This document shows positions 16,340 through 23,597 of a DNA stretch of 64,000 nt, one piece after another. Every line of letters starts with the position of its first letter. The first letter of the stretch is position 1. This stretch comes from JAJTHB01 sp033763775. Its GTDB lineage: Bacteria; Pseudomonadota; Alphaproteobacteria; Rickettsiales; SXRF01. The DNA is taken from assembly GCA_033763775.1 (NCBI GenBank), contig JANRJW010000004.1:62001-126000 (forward strand). Direction: 5' to 3'. Under the pieces are notes generated by a model. The model was given only the letters and a program-made list of their open reading frames with translations. It searched no databases and was not told the origin of the DNA. The translations under genes and the position numbers were made by a program.

Positions 16340-17212
16340 CTAGCGATGAACTAGTGTATCATACGCTTTCATCAGCGCTTTGGTTGCCTCGCCGACAGCG
16401 AAATGCTGCCCTTCGATGCTGCCAATGGGCATGACCTCGGCGGCGCTGCCAGTGAGGAAGGCCTCGCTTGCTCCGGTCAGCTCGTCCGGCTTGATATGGC
16501 GCTCAACGACCTCAATCTTATGCTGCCGCGCGAGATCGATCACCGTGCGGCGCGTGATGCCGTCCAGGAAACAGTCCGGTTTCGGTGTGTGGAGCTTGCC
16601 GTCCATCATGAAAAACACATTGGCGCCGGTGGCTTCCGCAACAAAGCCACGATAATCATACATCAGCGCATCGTTGTAGCCGGCGGCCTCGGCTTCGTGT
16701 TTGCTGATGGTGCAGATCATGTAAAGTCCGGCCGCTTTGCTGGCGGTGGGGGCGGTGTTGGGCGCGGGGCGTGCCCAGCGCGCCACCTGCAGGCGCAGGC
16801 CTTTTTCTTTTGCTTCTTTGCCGAAATAGCTCGGCCACTGCCATGCGGCGATGGCGACATGGATTTTTGTCTGCTGCGCTGAAACAGCCATCATCTCGCT
16901 GCCACGCCACGCCACCGGGCGCAGGTACGCATCCACCAGATTATTTTTTGCAATCACCGCTTCTTTCGCCTGCATCAGCGTTTCAACATCAAAGGGGATT
17001 TTGAAGCCAAGCAGTTCACCGGATTTATGCAGTCGCTCGGCATGCTCGCGGCTTTTAAAAATTTTGCCCGCGTAAGCCCGCTCGCCTTCGAACACGCACG
17101 AACCATAATGCAGGCCATGTGTCAGCACATGAACCTTGGCATCGCGCCACGGCACCATCGTGCCGTTAAACCAGATCCATCCATCACGATCGTCAAAGGG
17201 AATGAGAGTCAT
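16340..17212 (-). CDS. ilvE: Branched-chain amino acid aminotransferase IlvE
   Basis: A 290-residue fold-type IV PLP enzyme. Typical blocks are WFNGTMVPWRDAKVHVLTHG, HYGSCVFEGERAY, ARPAPNTAPTASKAAGLYM with the Schiff-base Lys in TASKAAG, EAEAAGYNDALMYD, the segment EATGANVFFMMDGKL, and DGITRRTVIDLA. It transfers amino groups in Leu, Ile and Val synthesis and breakdown. The ATG at 17212 has AAAGGA in front; the frame extends to 17233 only because a hairpin repeat is open there. Confidence 0.92.
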   Translation of the reverse strand: MTLIPFDDRDGWIWFNGTMVPWRDAKVHVLTHGLHYGSCVFEGERAYAGKIFKSREHAERLHKSGELLGFKIPFDVETLMQAKEAVIAKNNLVDAYLRPVAWRGSEMMAVSAQQTKIHVAIAAWQWPSYFGKEAKEKGLRLQVARWARPAPNTAPTASKAAGLYMICTISKHEAEAAGYNDALMYDYRGFVAEATGANVFFMMDGKLHTPKPDCFLDGITRRTVIDLARQHKIEVVERHIKPDELTGASEAFLTGSAAEVMPIGSIEGQHFAVGEATKALMKAYDTLVHR

Positions 17213-17227
17213 AGAATTATCCTTTGG

Positions 17228-17343
17228 CGTCATCCCGGAAAATTTTTCAGTAGAAAAATTTATCCGGGATCCAGAGAAGAAAAATATCAGGAGATATTTT
17301 TCGTCAAGTTTATAACTGGATCCCCGCTTTCGCGGGGATGACG
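17228..17343. repeat. GTCATCCCG-type composite palindrome
   Basis: Outer arms GTCATCCCGG and CGGGGATGAC bracket inner inverted pieces (AAATTTTTC-agta-GAAAAATTT; GAAAAATAT and ATATTTTTC). It fills most of the gap between ilvE and pgeF on the same strand. It belongs to the same general family as the copies at 13852 and 20561. Confidence 0.75.
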
Positions 17344-17344
17344 G

Positions 17345-18103
17345 TTATGTGAGTGTTATTACCGAAACCTGCCTGCCATAGCCACGTTCGCCGATTAAGG
17401 TGGCGCGGCGGAAGCTGAAGAAGCTATCATCTTCAAAACAGGTATCGCGGTCAAGAAGTTCCGCCTCAATGCCCACATTTTTGAGCCGCGCCAGCGCATA
17501 GCCCTTGAGGTCGAAGAGGTGATGGCCTTCGCGGGAAGAGGGGATAAAAAATTGGTTGTTAGTTGTTGGTTGCTGGTTGTTGGTGAATTTCTCATAAAAC
17601 TCGGGGCCGACTTCATAAGAGGGCTGGGAAATGGCCGGGCCAATGGCGCAGGCAATATCGCTGGCGCCAAGGGCTTTCATGGCGGCGATGGTGTTTTCCA
17701 GCACGCCGGTGAAGGCGCCCTTCCAGCCGGCATGCGCCGCGCCGATGATGCGCTGGCTGCGATCAGCAAAAAGTACCGGCAGGCAATCCGCCGTCAGGAT
17801 GCCCAGCGCGATGCCGGGTTGATTCGTCACCATCGCATCGGCCTGCGGTGCCTGCCCTTGCTGCCATGGTGCCTCGACCGTCACTGCCTCACTGCTATGA
17901 ACCTGATGGCAGGTGATGAGCGGCGCGCCCATGTGGCTGCTTACGCGCTGGCGGTTTTTGCCCACATGTTCCAGATTATCGCCGGAGCCGGGGCCGCAGT
18001 TCAGCGATGCGTAGATACCCTGACTCACGCCGCCACTCCGGCTGAAAAAGCCGTGGCGGATGTGTGGTAAATCGAGATTGGAAGAGGTGAGGGGAAAGAG
18101 CAT
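17345..18103 (-). CDS. pgeF: Polyphenol oxidase/laccase-domain protein (YfiH/PgeF)
   Basis: A 252-residue YfiH-family protein. Its markers are IRHGFFSRSGGVSQGIYASLN, ITCHQVHSSEAV with a metal/active-site His, ADAMVTNQPGIALGILTADCLPVLF with the catalytic Cys, GAAHAGWKGAFTGVLENT with the second His, and IGPAISQPSYEVG. Members act as purine nucleoside hydrolase/phosphorylase or as peptidoglycan-editing factor. Residues about 175-185 (TNNQQPTTNNQ) are encoded by a heptamer run absent from typical homologues. It overlaps midA by one base, the last gene of an lgt-midA-pgeF operon. Confidence 0.9.
   Translation of the reverse strand: MLFPLTSSNLDLPHIRHGFFSRSGGVSQGIYASLNCGPGSGDNLEHVGKNRQRVSSHMGAPLITCHQVHSSEAVTVEAPWQQGQAPQADAMVTNQPGIALGILTADCLPVLFADRSQRIIGAAHAGWKGAFTGVLENTIAAMKALGASDIACAIGPAISQPSYEVGPEFYEKFTNNQQPTTNNQFFIPSSREGHHLFDLKGYALARLKNVGIEAELLDRDTCFEDDSFFSFRRATLIGERGYGRQVSVITLT
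17554..17584. repeat. Degenerate heptamer run inside pgeF
   Basis: GGTTGTT, AGTTGTT, GGTTGCT, GGTTGTT follow in exact 7-bp phase. On the coding (minus) strand they give an Asn/Gln/Thr-rich loop. There is a single arm without an inverted partner, as in recJ. Confidence 0.75.
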
Positions 18104-19200
18104 TAAAAACCCTCCGCATGCATGGCATCTGGCGGCAATATCGCCAGCACTTTGAATAGTTCGCCCATTTTTTCAGGCGAGGCCAGCCGGTCAAGCCCGG
18201 AGATGAGCTCCTTGCTTTGCTCGGCGCTGGCACCGGCGCAGAGTTTCTGGGTGCGCTGGCCGGCACCGATTTTCATCAGGAAACGCCCTTGCGGCGTCGC
18301 GCCAAATACTTTGGCGCCCGCTTTTTCCGCGGCTTCTTTGAGGGCGGCGAAATCGACATGGGCGGTGATGTCGGCGCTGCCGGGCTTTGAAAATATTTCA
18401 AAATATTGGTGGCGGCGCATGGCCTGGAGCGTGTCGCTGCCGCCTTCATTGTAGCCATAATCAATGATGAGCGCCGCGCCGCCATAGGTTTTAATATGGC
18501 TTGCGAGCTTTGAAATGATTTCAGTTGCTGGTTCGCAGGTTTCTCGAAAAAAGCCCTCCCCCATTGAGGGGGAGGGTTGGGTGGGGGGTGATAAATGTGA
18601 AGCAGATTTTGTATCAGTAATAAATTTTAATTGCCCATTTTCTGATGTAACAAGCCGTTCATACCACCCCTCACCCTGACCCTCTCCCCCTAGGGGAGAG
18701 GGAAGATATTGAAACTGCCGAATCGGCAGGGCGTCAAAAAACTCATTGGCCACCACAAAAAGCGGCTGTGGCGGCAGTGAATCGAGTGATTCCAGCCAGC
18801 CAAGATCAGGGTGCTTGCCCGCCAATAGCTGCCACTGTTTTTGCTTCAGCGCCGGGCTGATTTCCAGCAGGCGAACCGAGACCGCATCATGGAATCCTTT
18901 GATTTTTTTGGTGGCGCGCAGGGCGTCATTCATTAGTGTGCCGCGCCCGGGGCCCATTTCAAGCAGAGTGGCGTTTGGCTTTCCCTGCTTTTCCCACTGT
19001 GAGGCCAGCCATAGCCCAAGCAATTCCCCAAAAATCTGAGAAATTTCTGGCGACGTAATGAAATCACCGTCCTTGCCCAGCGGGTCGCGTTTCATGTAGT
19101 AGCCATGTTCGGGGTGGGCAAGGCACAGGCTCATATATTCCGAAACCGGAATGGGCCCGTTTTCGGCGATGCGATCTTTAATGATATCAAGTAGGGTCAT
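18103..19200 (-). CDS. MidA/NDUFAF7-family SAM-dependent methyltransferase
   Basis: A 365-residue protein. PISEYM-like N-terminus (GPIPVSEYMSLCLAHPEHGY), DFITSPEISQIFGELLG, LEMGPGRGTLMNDALR (SAM motif I) and FVVANEFFDALPIRQF define the COG1565/DUF185 family; mitochondrial NDUFAF7 methylates an arginine of complex I. A region of about 50 residues in the middle (from YLPSPLGGEGQGEG to QPSPSMGEGFF) is produced by two inverted palindromic repeats and is missing in ordinary family members, with the frame kept. ATGA overlap with lgt, TAATG overlap with pgeF. Confidence 0.85.
   Translation of the reverse strand: MTLLDIIKDRIAENGPIPVSEYMSLCLAHPEHGYYMKRDPLGKDGDFITSPEISQIFGELLGLWLASQWEKQGKPNATLLEMGPGRGTLMNDALRATKKIKGFHDAVSVRLLEISPALKQKQWQLLAGKHPDLGWLESLDSLPPQPLFVVANEFFDALPIRQFQYLPSPLGGEGQGEGWYERLVTSENGQLKFITDTKSASHLSPPTQPSPSMGEGFFRETCEPATEIISKLASHIKTYGGAALIIDYGYNEGGSDTLQAMRRHQYFEIFSKPGSADITAHVDFAALKEAAEKAGAKVFGATPQGRFLMKIGAGQRTQKLCAGASAEQSKELISGLDRLASPEKMGELFKVLAILPPDAMHAEGF
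18553..18703. repeat. Inverted pair of palindromic repeats inside midA
   Basis: The left copy is CCCTCCCCCATTGAGGGGGAGGG plus TTGGGTGGGGGG; the right copy is CCCCTCACCCTGACCCTCTC plus its partner GGGGAGAGGG. They point at each other across about 70 bases of non-repeat DNA. Both are translated in frame. Confidence 0.85.
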
Positions 19201-20024
19201 ACATTGTCACCCCGTCCTTGTGACGGGGTCCGGATGCCGTCATGAAGACGGCATGACATCAGTAAATATCCACCCACCAGCAGCATCGGCAGACTCAGCA
19301 GCTGCCCCATGGTGGCACCGGCAAAGAGAAAGCCAAGATAGGCATCCGGCTCGCGGAAAAACTCACAAATAATGCGGGCGATTCCGTAACCGATACAAAA
19401 CAGGCCGGACAAGGCTCCCGCGCGGTCGCGGAGTGTGGATAGTTTCAGCAAGCACATCATGATGATGAATAAAACCAGCCCTTCGGAAAAAGCCTCATAA
19501 AGCTGGCTGGGGTGGCGCGGCTGGCCATCGCTGTTGGGGAAAATCATGCCCAGCGGTGAATCGGTAATGCGGCCATAAAGTTCGCCATTGATGAAATTGG
19601 CGATGCGGCCAAGCCCGATGCCAATCGGCGCGACGCAGGCCATTAAATCCATCAGCGCGAGGAAGCGTACGTTGTATTTGCGGCAGAAAAGATAGAAAGC
19701 GAGCACAAAGCCGGCAAAGCCGCCGTGAAACGACATGCCGCCCTGCCAGATGTGGAGCATCTCCACCGGATTCGCAAGGTAATAGCCCGGCTTGTAAAAC
19801 AGGCAGTAGCCCAGCCTGCCGCCCAGCATGATGCCGATAATCGCCCAGACGATCATATCATCGATGGCTTTTTTATTTAAGTTTTCCAGCGGGCGGGCGG
19901 CTAGCTCGCGCACGATAATCCACCAGCCCAGCAATATCCCGGCAATATAAGCCAGCGAATACCAGCGAATGGCAAGCGGGCCTAGCTCAAGCGCGATGGG
20001 GTCGATATTGGGGAAGGGGATCAT
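19197..20024 (-). CDS. lgt: Prolipoprotein diacylglyceryl transferase Lgt
   Basis: A 275-residue polytopic membrane enzyme that adds diacylglycerol to the lipobox Cys of prolipoproteins. Motifs: AIRWYSLAYIAGILLGWW, GGRLGYCLFY, MSFHGGFAGFVLAFYLFC with the conserved HGG, and the Lgt signature GLGRIANFINGELYGR. RHPSQLYEAFSEG follows. The last about 15 residues (HDGIRTPSQGRGDNV) are encoded by a GTCACCCCG-type repeat, so the natural C-terminus has been altered. First gene of lgt-midA-pgeF. Confidence 0.94.
   Translation of the reverse strand: MIPFPNIDPIALELGPLAIRWYSLAYIAGILLGWWIIVRELAARPLENLNKKAIDDMIVWAIIGIMLGGRLGYCLFYKPGYYLANPVEMLHIWQGGMSFHGGFAGFVLAFYLFCRKYNVRFLALMDLMACVAPIGIGLGRIANFINGELYGRITDSPLGMIFPNSDGQPRHPSQLYEAFSEGLVLFIIMMCLLKLSTLRDRAGALSGLFCIGYGIARIICEFFREPDAYLGFLFAGATMGQLLSLPMLLVGGYLLMSCRLHDGIRTPSQGRGDNV
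19203..19258. repeat. Double hairpin at the lgt 3' end
   Basis: ACCCCGTC-cttgt-GACGGGGT is followed by ATGCCGTC-atga-AGACGGCAT. It is translated as the C-terminal tail of Lgt. The pair resembles the other GTCATCCCG family members. Confidence 0.7.
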
Positions 20025-20028
20025 AGGC

Positions 20029-20104
20029 TTTAGGGATTAGGCATTGGGGATTAGGGAAGCAAGCATTTTCTTCTAATGCCTAGTGCCTAATTACCAATCC
20101 CTAG
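20029..20104. repeat. Inverted degenerate heptamer repeat upstream of lgt
   Basis: Left arm TTAGGGA-TTAGGCA-TTGGGGA-TTAGGGA (20032-20059) and right arm TAATGCC-TAGTGCC-TAATTAC-CAATCCC (20076-20103) are reverse complements in kind, with a spacer of about 16 bases. The arms fill the gap between the start of lgt and the stop of the gene at 20101. Confidence 0.85.
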
Positions 20105-20457
20105 AATTCATCCCACGCTTTTTTCTCAGTTGCCGCCGCGGCGACCGCTTCATGCATCACGCGCGGTGTTTCCAGCATCGGGTAAAGCCGGCCGATTTCC
20201 GCTTTCACCTCGGCGCTGGGCTGGCCTTTGGCTGCAGCGATCACCTCGCCGAAATCACTGGGGCTGAAATTGCCGCCCATTTTCAGCGCAGCCTGAAGTT
20301 TTTGCATATTAGGCAGGGTCACTTTCACGTAGCAATAGATCATGTCGCCGAAGGTGTTCTTGCCCTGCAGCAGAATAATGGAATACTCGTCCTTCAGCAG
20401 GTCATCGAAATTGACCGAGCCGCGACCAAGTATCTGGGAGCTCCATTTTGTGGACAT
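20101..20457 (-). CDS. Small conserved-looking hypothetical protein
   Basis: A 118-residue soluble protein. SIILLQGKNTFGDMIYCYVKVT reads like a beta-rich core, followed by LPNMQKLQAALKMG and GNFSPSDFGEVIAAAKGQPSAEVKAEIGRLYPML, both helical, and an Ala-rich tail ending KKAWDEF. I do not recognise the family. Its codon use matches the neighbours. It is upstream of lgt on the same strand, and the inverted heptamer repeat lies between them. Confidence 0.65.
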   Translation of the reverse strand: MSTKWSSQILGRGSVNFDDLLKDEYSIILLQGKNTFGDMIYCYVKVTLPNMQKLQAALKMGGNFSPSDFGEVIAAAKGQPSAEVKAEIGRLYPMLETPRVMHEAVAAAATEKKAWDEF

Positions 20458-20560
20458 GCTAGCCTATCGCCCATTTTGTGCGTAATAGTTTGATACTATA
20501 CTGAAAAAGCATGGAATGTAAATGAAAAGCGTTTTTTTGGGTGCTCTGAGAGGGTTATTT

Positions 20561-20655
20561 ATTTCGTCATTCCCGCGAAAGCGGGAATCCAGTCTATTCA
20601 ATAGCATTTCGCCACCGGCGCGGCGCGCTGGATGCCCGTTTTCACGGGCATGACG
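20561..20655. repeat. GTCATTCCCG-type composite palindrome
   Basis: CGTCATTCCCGCGAAAGCGG begins the left arm; the right arm ends CCCGTTTTCACGGGCATGACG. It contains inner hairpins TTCCCGC-gaaa-GCGGGAA and GCCCGT-ttt-ACGGGC. It lies between genes and has no coding role. Confidence 0.8.
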
Positions 20656-20666
20656 CCACCTAAACA

Positions 20667-20697
20667 CAAAAAAAGCGACCCGAAGGCCGCTTTTTGT
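20667..20697 (-). terminator. Terminator-like hairpin
   Basis: On the minus strand AAAAAGCGGCC-ttcg-GGTCGCTTTTTTTT has a UUCG tetraloop and a long T-run. It ends the small gene at 20713-20898 and could act in both directions. Confidence 0.8.
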
Positions 20698-20712
20698 TAC
20701 TTGTAGCTGATT

Positions 20713-20898
20713 TTAAATGCCTAGATCTTTACTGTTGTTACGCGACGCACCGATCATTTGTGCAAAAGACTGCTGGGTATCAATGCCGCCTGCAACCTGG
20801 CCAGCACTCACTTGCGTACCGCCCTCAATAGATGCAGAGGTTTCGCTGAAGTTCATCATCAGTTCTGCAGGAGAGAGTTTTGGCATATCGAAGCTCAT
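20713..20898 (-). CDS. Small orphan protein, 61 residues
   Basis: A 61-residue product rich in Ser, Gly, Gln and Ala without signal peptide or membrane segment. The sequence looks flexible (FSETSASIEGGTQVSAGQV). A good ribosome site (AAGGAACA) precedes the ATG, and a UUCG-type terminator follows 16 bases after the stop, both supporting a real short gene. A PhoB-box-like repeat lies about 100 bases upstream, but in the opposite orientation. Function unknown. Confidence 0.55.
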   Translation of the reverse strand: MSFDMPKLSPAELMMNFSETSASIEGGTQVSAGQVAGGIDTQQSFAQMIGASRNNSKDLGI

Positions 20899-20994
20899 AG
20901 TTTGTGTTCCTTATGAGCTCATCTTATCGAAAACCAAACAGAGCACAAATGCTAAAACGCCCATGGATGCAATCTTCACGGTTCCGTAACCAAA

Positions 20995-21012
20995 CTGTCA
21001 TCGAACTGTCAT
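20995..21012 (+). promoter_or_regulatory. PhoB-box-like direct repeat
   Basis: CTGTCAT-CGAA-CTGTCAT is two identical 7-mers exactly 11 bp apart. It is the closest match to the Pho-box consensus in the window. On the plus strand it points into the repeat region at 21017; the nearest gene start is the minus-strand orphan at 20898. Confidence 0.5.
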
Positions 21013-21016
21013 ATTT

Positions 21017-21175
21017 GACGGCAAGCCTTAGCGGCTACGCCGCTTAGGCTCCCGTCATCCCGGAAGCACAGATTTCTTCGAGCAAAGCGAGTTAGAAATC
21101 GTGCTGTCCGGGATCTCGTGCAATTAAGTTTGATGAGATCCCCAGCCGCGCAAGGCGCGCCCGAGGATGACGGCT
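21017..21175. repeat. Composite repeat: GACGG...CCGTC hairpin plus CATCCCGG palindrome
   Basis: GACGGcAAGCCTTAGCGG and CCGCTTAGGCTcCCGTC form a long hairpin (21017-21056). It is joined to CATCCCGGA...GTCCGGGAT and GATCCCC...GAGGATGACGG. The first hairpin has a sister at 25195-25234. This fills the gap between tldD and the small orphan; I see no gene in it. Confidence 0.75.
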
Positions 21176-22616
21176 ACACTTGCGTCCCACCCACCGTCAT
21201 CGCATCAATCAAAAGGGAGGGCTGCCCCACGCCCACCGGCACGGACTGGCCGGCTTTGCCGCAGGTGCCAACGCCGTCATCCAGCGCTGTGTCATTCCCG
21301 ATCGCGCGGATTTTGGTGAGACAGTCGGGACCGTTGCCAATCAGGGTTGCGCCCTTTAGCGGCGCGGTGATTTTGCCGTTTTCAATCAGGTAGGCTTCGG
21401 AAGCAGAAAACACGAATTTGCCGGAGGTGATATCCACCTGCCCGCCGCCAAAATGCGCCGCATAAATGCCGCGCTTCACCGAGGCGATCATCGATTCGCG
21501 TGTGCCTTCACCATTTAACATATAGGTGTTGGTCATGCGCGGCATGGGCTGGTGAGCAAAGCTTTCGCGGCGGCCATTGCCGGTGGCGCGCATGTTCATC
21601 AGACGGGCATTCAGCCTGTCCTGAATATAGCCAACAAGGATGCCATCTTCGATCAGCGTGGTGCGCGAGGTGGGGGTGCCTTCATCATCAATCGAGAGCG
21701 AGCCGCGCTTGTCTGCTATCGTGCCATCATCGACGATAGTGACGCCTTTACTTGCGACCTGTTTGCCCATGAGCCCGGCAAATGCTGAGGTTCCTTTGCG
21801 GTTGAAATCACCTTCCAGACCGTGGCCGATCGCTTCATGCAGCAAAACGCCGCACCAGCTATTCCCCAGCACCACCGGCATTTCACCGGCCGGGGCAGGG
21901 ATGGACTCAAGGTTCACCAGCGCTTGCCGCAGCGCTTCATCGGCCAGCTTTTTCCAGCCGCCCTCGCCAAGATATTGGGCATAAGCCACGCGGCCACCCG
22001 CGCCGGAAGAGCCGGATTCGCGGCGGCCATGTTCTTCGACAATCACGCTGACATTCACGCGCACCAGCGGGCGGATGTCGCTTGCGGCGCTGCCGTCTGC
22101 TTTCATAATGTGCACCGCCTGCCACTGCCCCGAAATGGAGGCGGAAACCTGCTTCACACGCGCATCCTTGCCGCGCAGGTAAGCATCAATCTCCTGCAGC
22201 AGCGCTACTTTCACCTCAAACGGCACTTCCTTCAGCGGGTTGATATCGCGGTAGAGCTTGCGGTTGGTGCCAAAGGCGGGCGCCATGCTGGCATGAACGG
22301 GCTTCTGGCCATGGTTCACGGCGCGCACGGTCTGGGCAGCGCGGGCAAGTGCTGCTTCGCTGATTTCCGAGGCATGGGCATAGGCGGTGGCCTCGCCGAG
22401 TACGCTGCGAAGCCCAAAGCCCTGCGCGGTGTTGAAGCTGGCATTTTTCAGGCGGCCATCATCAAAAGCCAGCGATTCCGACTGGATGTATTCCAAAAAC
22501 AGCTCGCCGTCATCCATGCCGTCAAGGGCGGACGAGACCAGCTGCTGCGCCCGAGCCTGGTCGAGGCTGGTGCCTGAAAAGAAAAGCGATTCCGGGCTGG
22601 TGCTATTCATACTCAT
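21174..22616 (-). CDS. tldD: Metalloprotease TldD
   Basis: The 480-residue product is the TldD subunit of the TldD/TldE peptidase, a cytosolic zinc protease that degrades unfolded peptides and matures modified peptides. The zinc motif HExxxH is in VLLHEAIGHGLEGDFNRKGT (near residue 260). SIDDEGTPTSRTTLIEDG, GILVGYIQDRLNARLM, RMTNTYMLNGEG and GVGTCGKAGQSVPVGVGQP are strong TldD marks. The start ATG at 22616 or 22610 cannot be separated. No tldE in the window. Confidence 0.94.
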   Translation of the reverse strand: MSMNSTSPESLFFSGTSLDQARAQQLVSSALDGMDDGELFLEYIQSESLAFDDGRLKNASFNTAQGFGLRSVLGEATAYAHASEISEAALARAAQTVRAVNHGQKPVHASMAPAFGTNRKLYRDINPLKEVPFEVKVALLQEIDAYLRGKDARVKQVSASISGQWQAVHIMKADGSAASDIRPLVRVNVSVIVEEHGRRESGSSGAGGRVAYAQYLGEGGWKKLADEALRQALVNLESIPAPAGEMPVVLGNSWCGVLLHEAIGHGLEGDFNRKGTSAFAGLMGKQVASKGVTIVDDGTIADKRGSLSIDDEGTPTSRTTLIEDGILVGYIQDRLNARLMNMRATGNGRRESFAHQPMPRMTNTYMLNGEGTRESMIASVKRGIYAAHFGGGQVDITSGKFVFSASEAYLIENGKITAPLKGATLIGNGPDCLTKIRAIGNDTALDDGVGTCGKAGQSVPVGVGQPSLLIDAMTVGGTQV

Positions 22617-22665
22617 CAGTCTAGATTTATTGGCTGCAATATGCTAAGATTGCCGTGAAAAACGG

Positions 22666-22694
22666 TTGCAAGCAAGCACAAAGCGCGTTACATA
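22666..22694 (+). promoter_or_regulatory. Candidate sigma-70 promoter for the cta operon
   Basis: TTGCAA, 17 bases, TACATA, about 40 bases before the ctaC ATG. It lies in the divergent gap between tldD and ctaC. Weakly supported, by pattern only. Confidence 0.4.
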
Positions 22695-22733
22695 GTCGCT
22701 GGCGTTCATTTCATTACATTTGATAAGGTTATC

Positions 22734-23564
22734 ATGACTAAGCTTCGCTTTATTCTCGCATCACTGGCCGCATGTTTCTCTGCTCCCGCAATGGCGGAAA
22801 CCGTTGGGCTTGCCGAGCCATGGCAGCTTGGCTTCCAGCAGGCGGCAACGCCGGTCATGGAGCGCCTGAACGCCGATCACAACCTGCTGCTGGTTATCAT
22901 CACCGCAATCACCCTCTTTGTGCTCGCGCTGCTGGTGGTTATTATCGTGAAGTTTAACCGCAAGGCGAATCCGGTGCCGAGCAAAACGGCGCACAACACC
23001 AAGCTCGAAATCATCTGGACGGTGGTGCCGATCATCATCCTGGTGGTGATTGCGATTCCCAGCCTGCGTGTGCATTACTTTATGGAAGATACCGAGCAGG
23101 CCGAGATGGATCTGAAAGTGACCGGCTATCAATGGTACTGGGGCTATAAGTACCCGACTCATGGCGGTTTTGAATTCGAGTCGCGCATGATTCCAGACAA
23201 GGAGATCAAAGAGGGGCAGGTGCGCCTTCTTTCGGTGGATAATCCGGTGGTGGTGCCGGTAGACACCAAGGTGCGCGTGCTGCTTACCGGTGCGGATGTG
23301 ATTCATTCCTGGGCGATGCCTGCTTTTGGTGTGAAGCGCGACGCCATGCCCGGCCGCCTGAATGAAACATGGTTTAAAGCCACCAGAACTGGCACCTTCT
23401 ATGGTCAGTGCTCGGAGCTGTGCGGTGTGGGGCATGGTTTTATGCCGATTGAAGTGCGTGTGGTGAGCAAAGAAGATTTTGCCAGCTGGGTATCTGAGCA
23501 ACAGAAAAAAGCAGGCATCGATCCCGCCGCGCTCAAGCCGGCTGAAGTCACAGTAACGAATTAA
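22734..23564 (+). CDS. ctaC: Cytochrome c oxidase subunit II CtaC
   Basis: A 276-residue membrane-anchored subunit. Signal peptide in residues 1-21 (cleavage after AMA), two transmembrane helices (about 38-62 and 80-102), then a cupredoxin domain. The aromatic patch GYQWYWGYKYP passes electrons from cytochrome c, and the CuA site is GQCSELCGVGHGFMPIEV (near 224-241, with Cys, Cys, His and Met ligands). VDTKVRVLLTGADVIHSWAMP supplies the other His. Ribosome site AAGG. First gene of the oxidase operon. Confidence 0.96.
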   Translation: MTKLRFILASLAACFSAPAMAETVGLAEPWQLGFQQAATPVMERLNADHNLLLVIITAITLFVLALLVVIIVKFNRKANPVPSKTAHNTKLEIIWTVVPIIILVVIAIPSLRVHYFMEDTEQAEMDLKVTGYQWYWGYKYPTHGGFEFESRMIPDKEIKEGQVRLLSVDNPVVVPVDTKVRVLLTGADVIHSWAMPAFGVKRDAMPGRLNETWFKATRTGTFYGQCSELCGVGHGFMPIEVRVVSKEDFASWVSEQQKKAGIDPAALKPAEVTVTN

Positions 23565-23597
23565 TCAGAGTCAGATTTAAACTAGGGATATTATATT

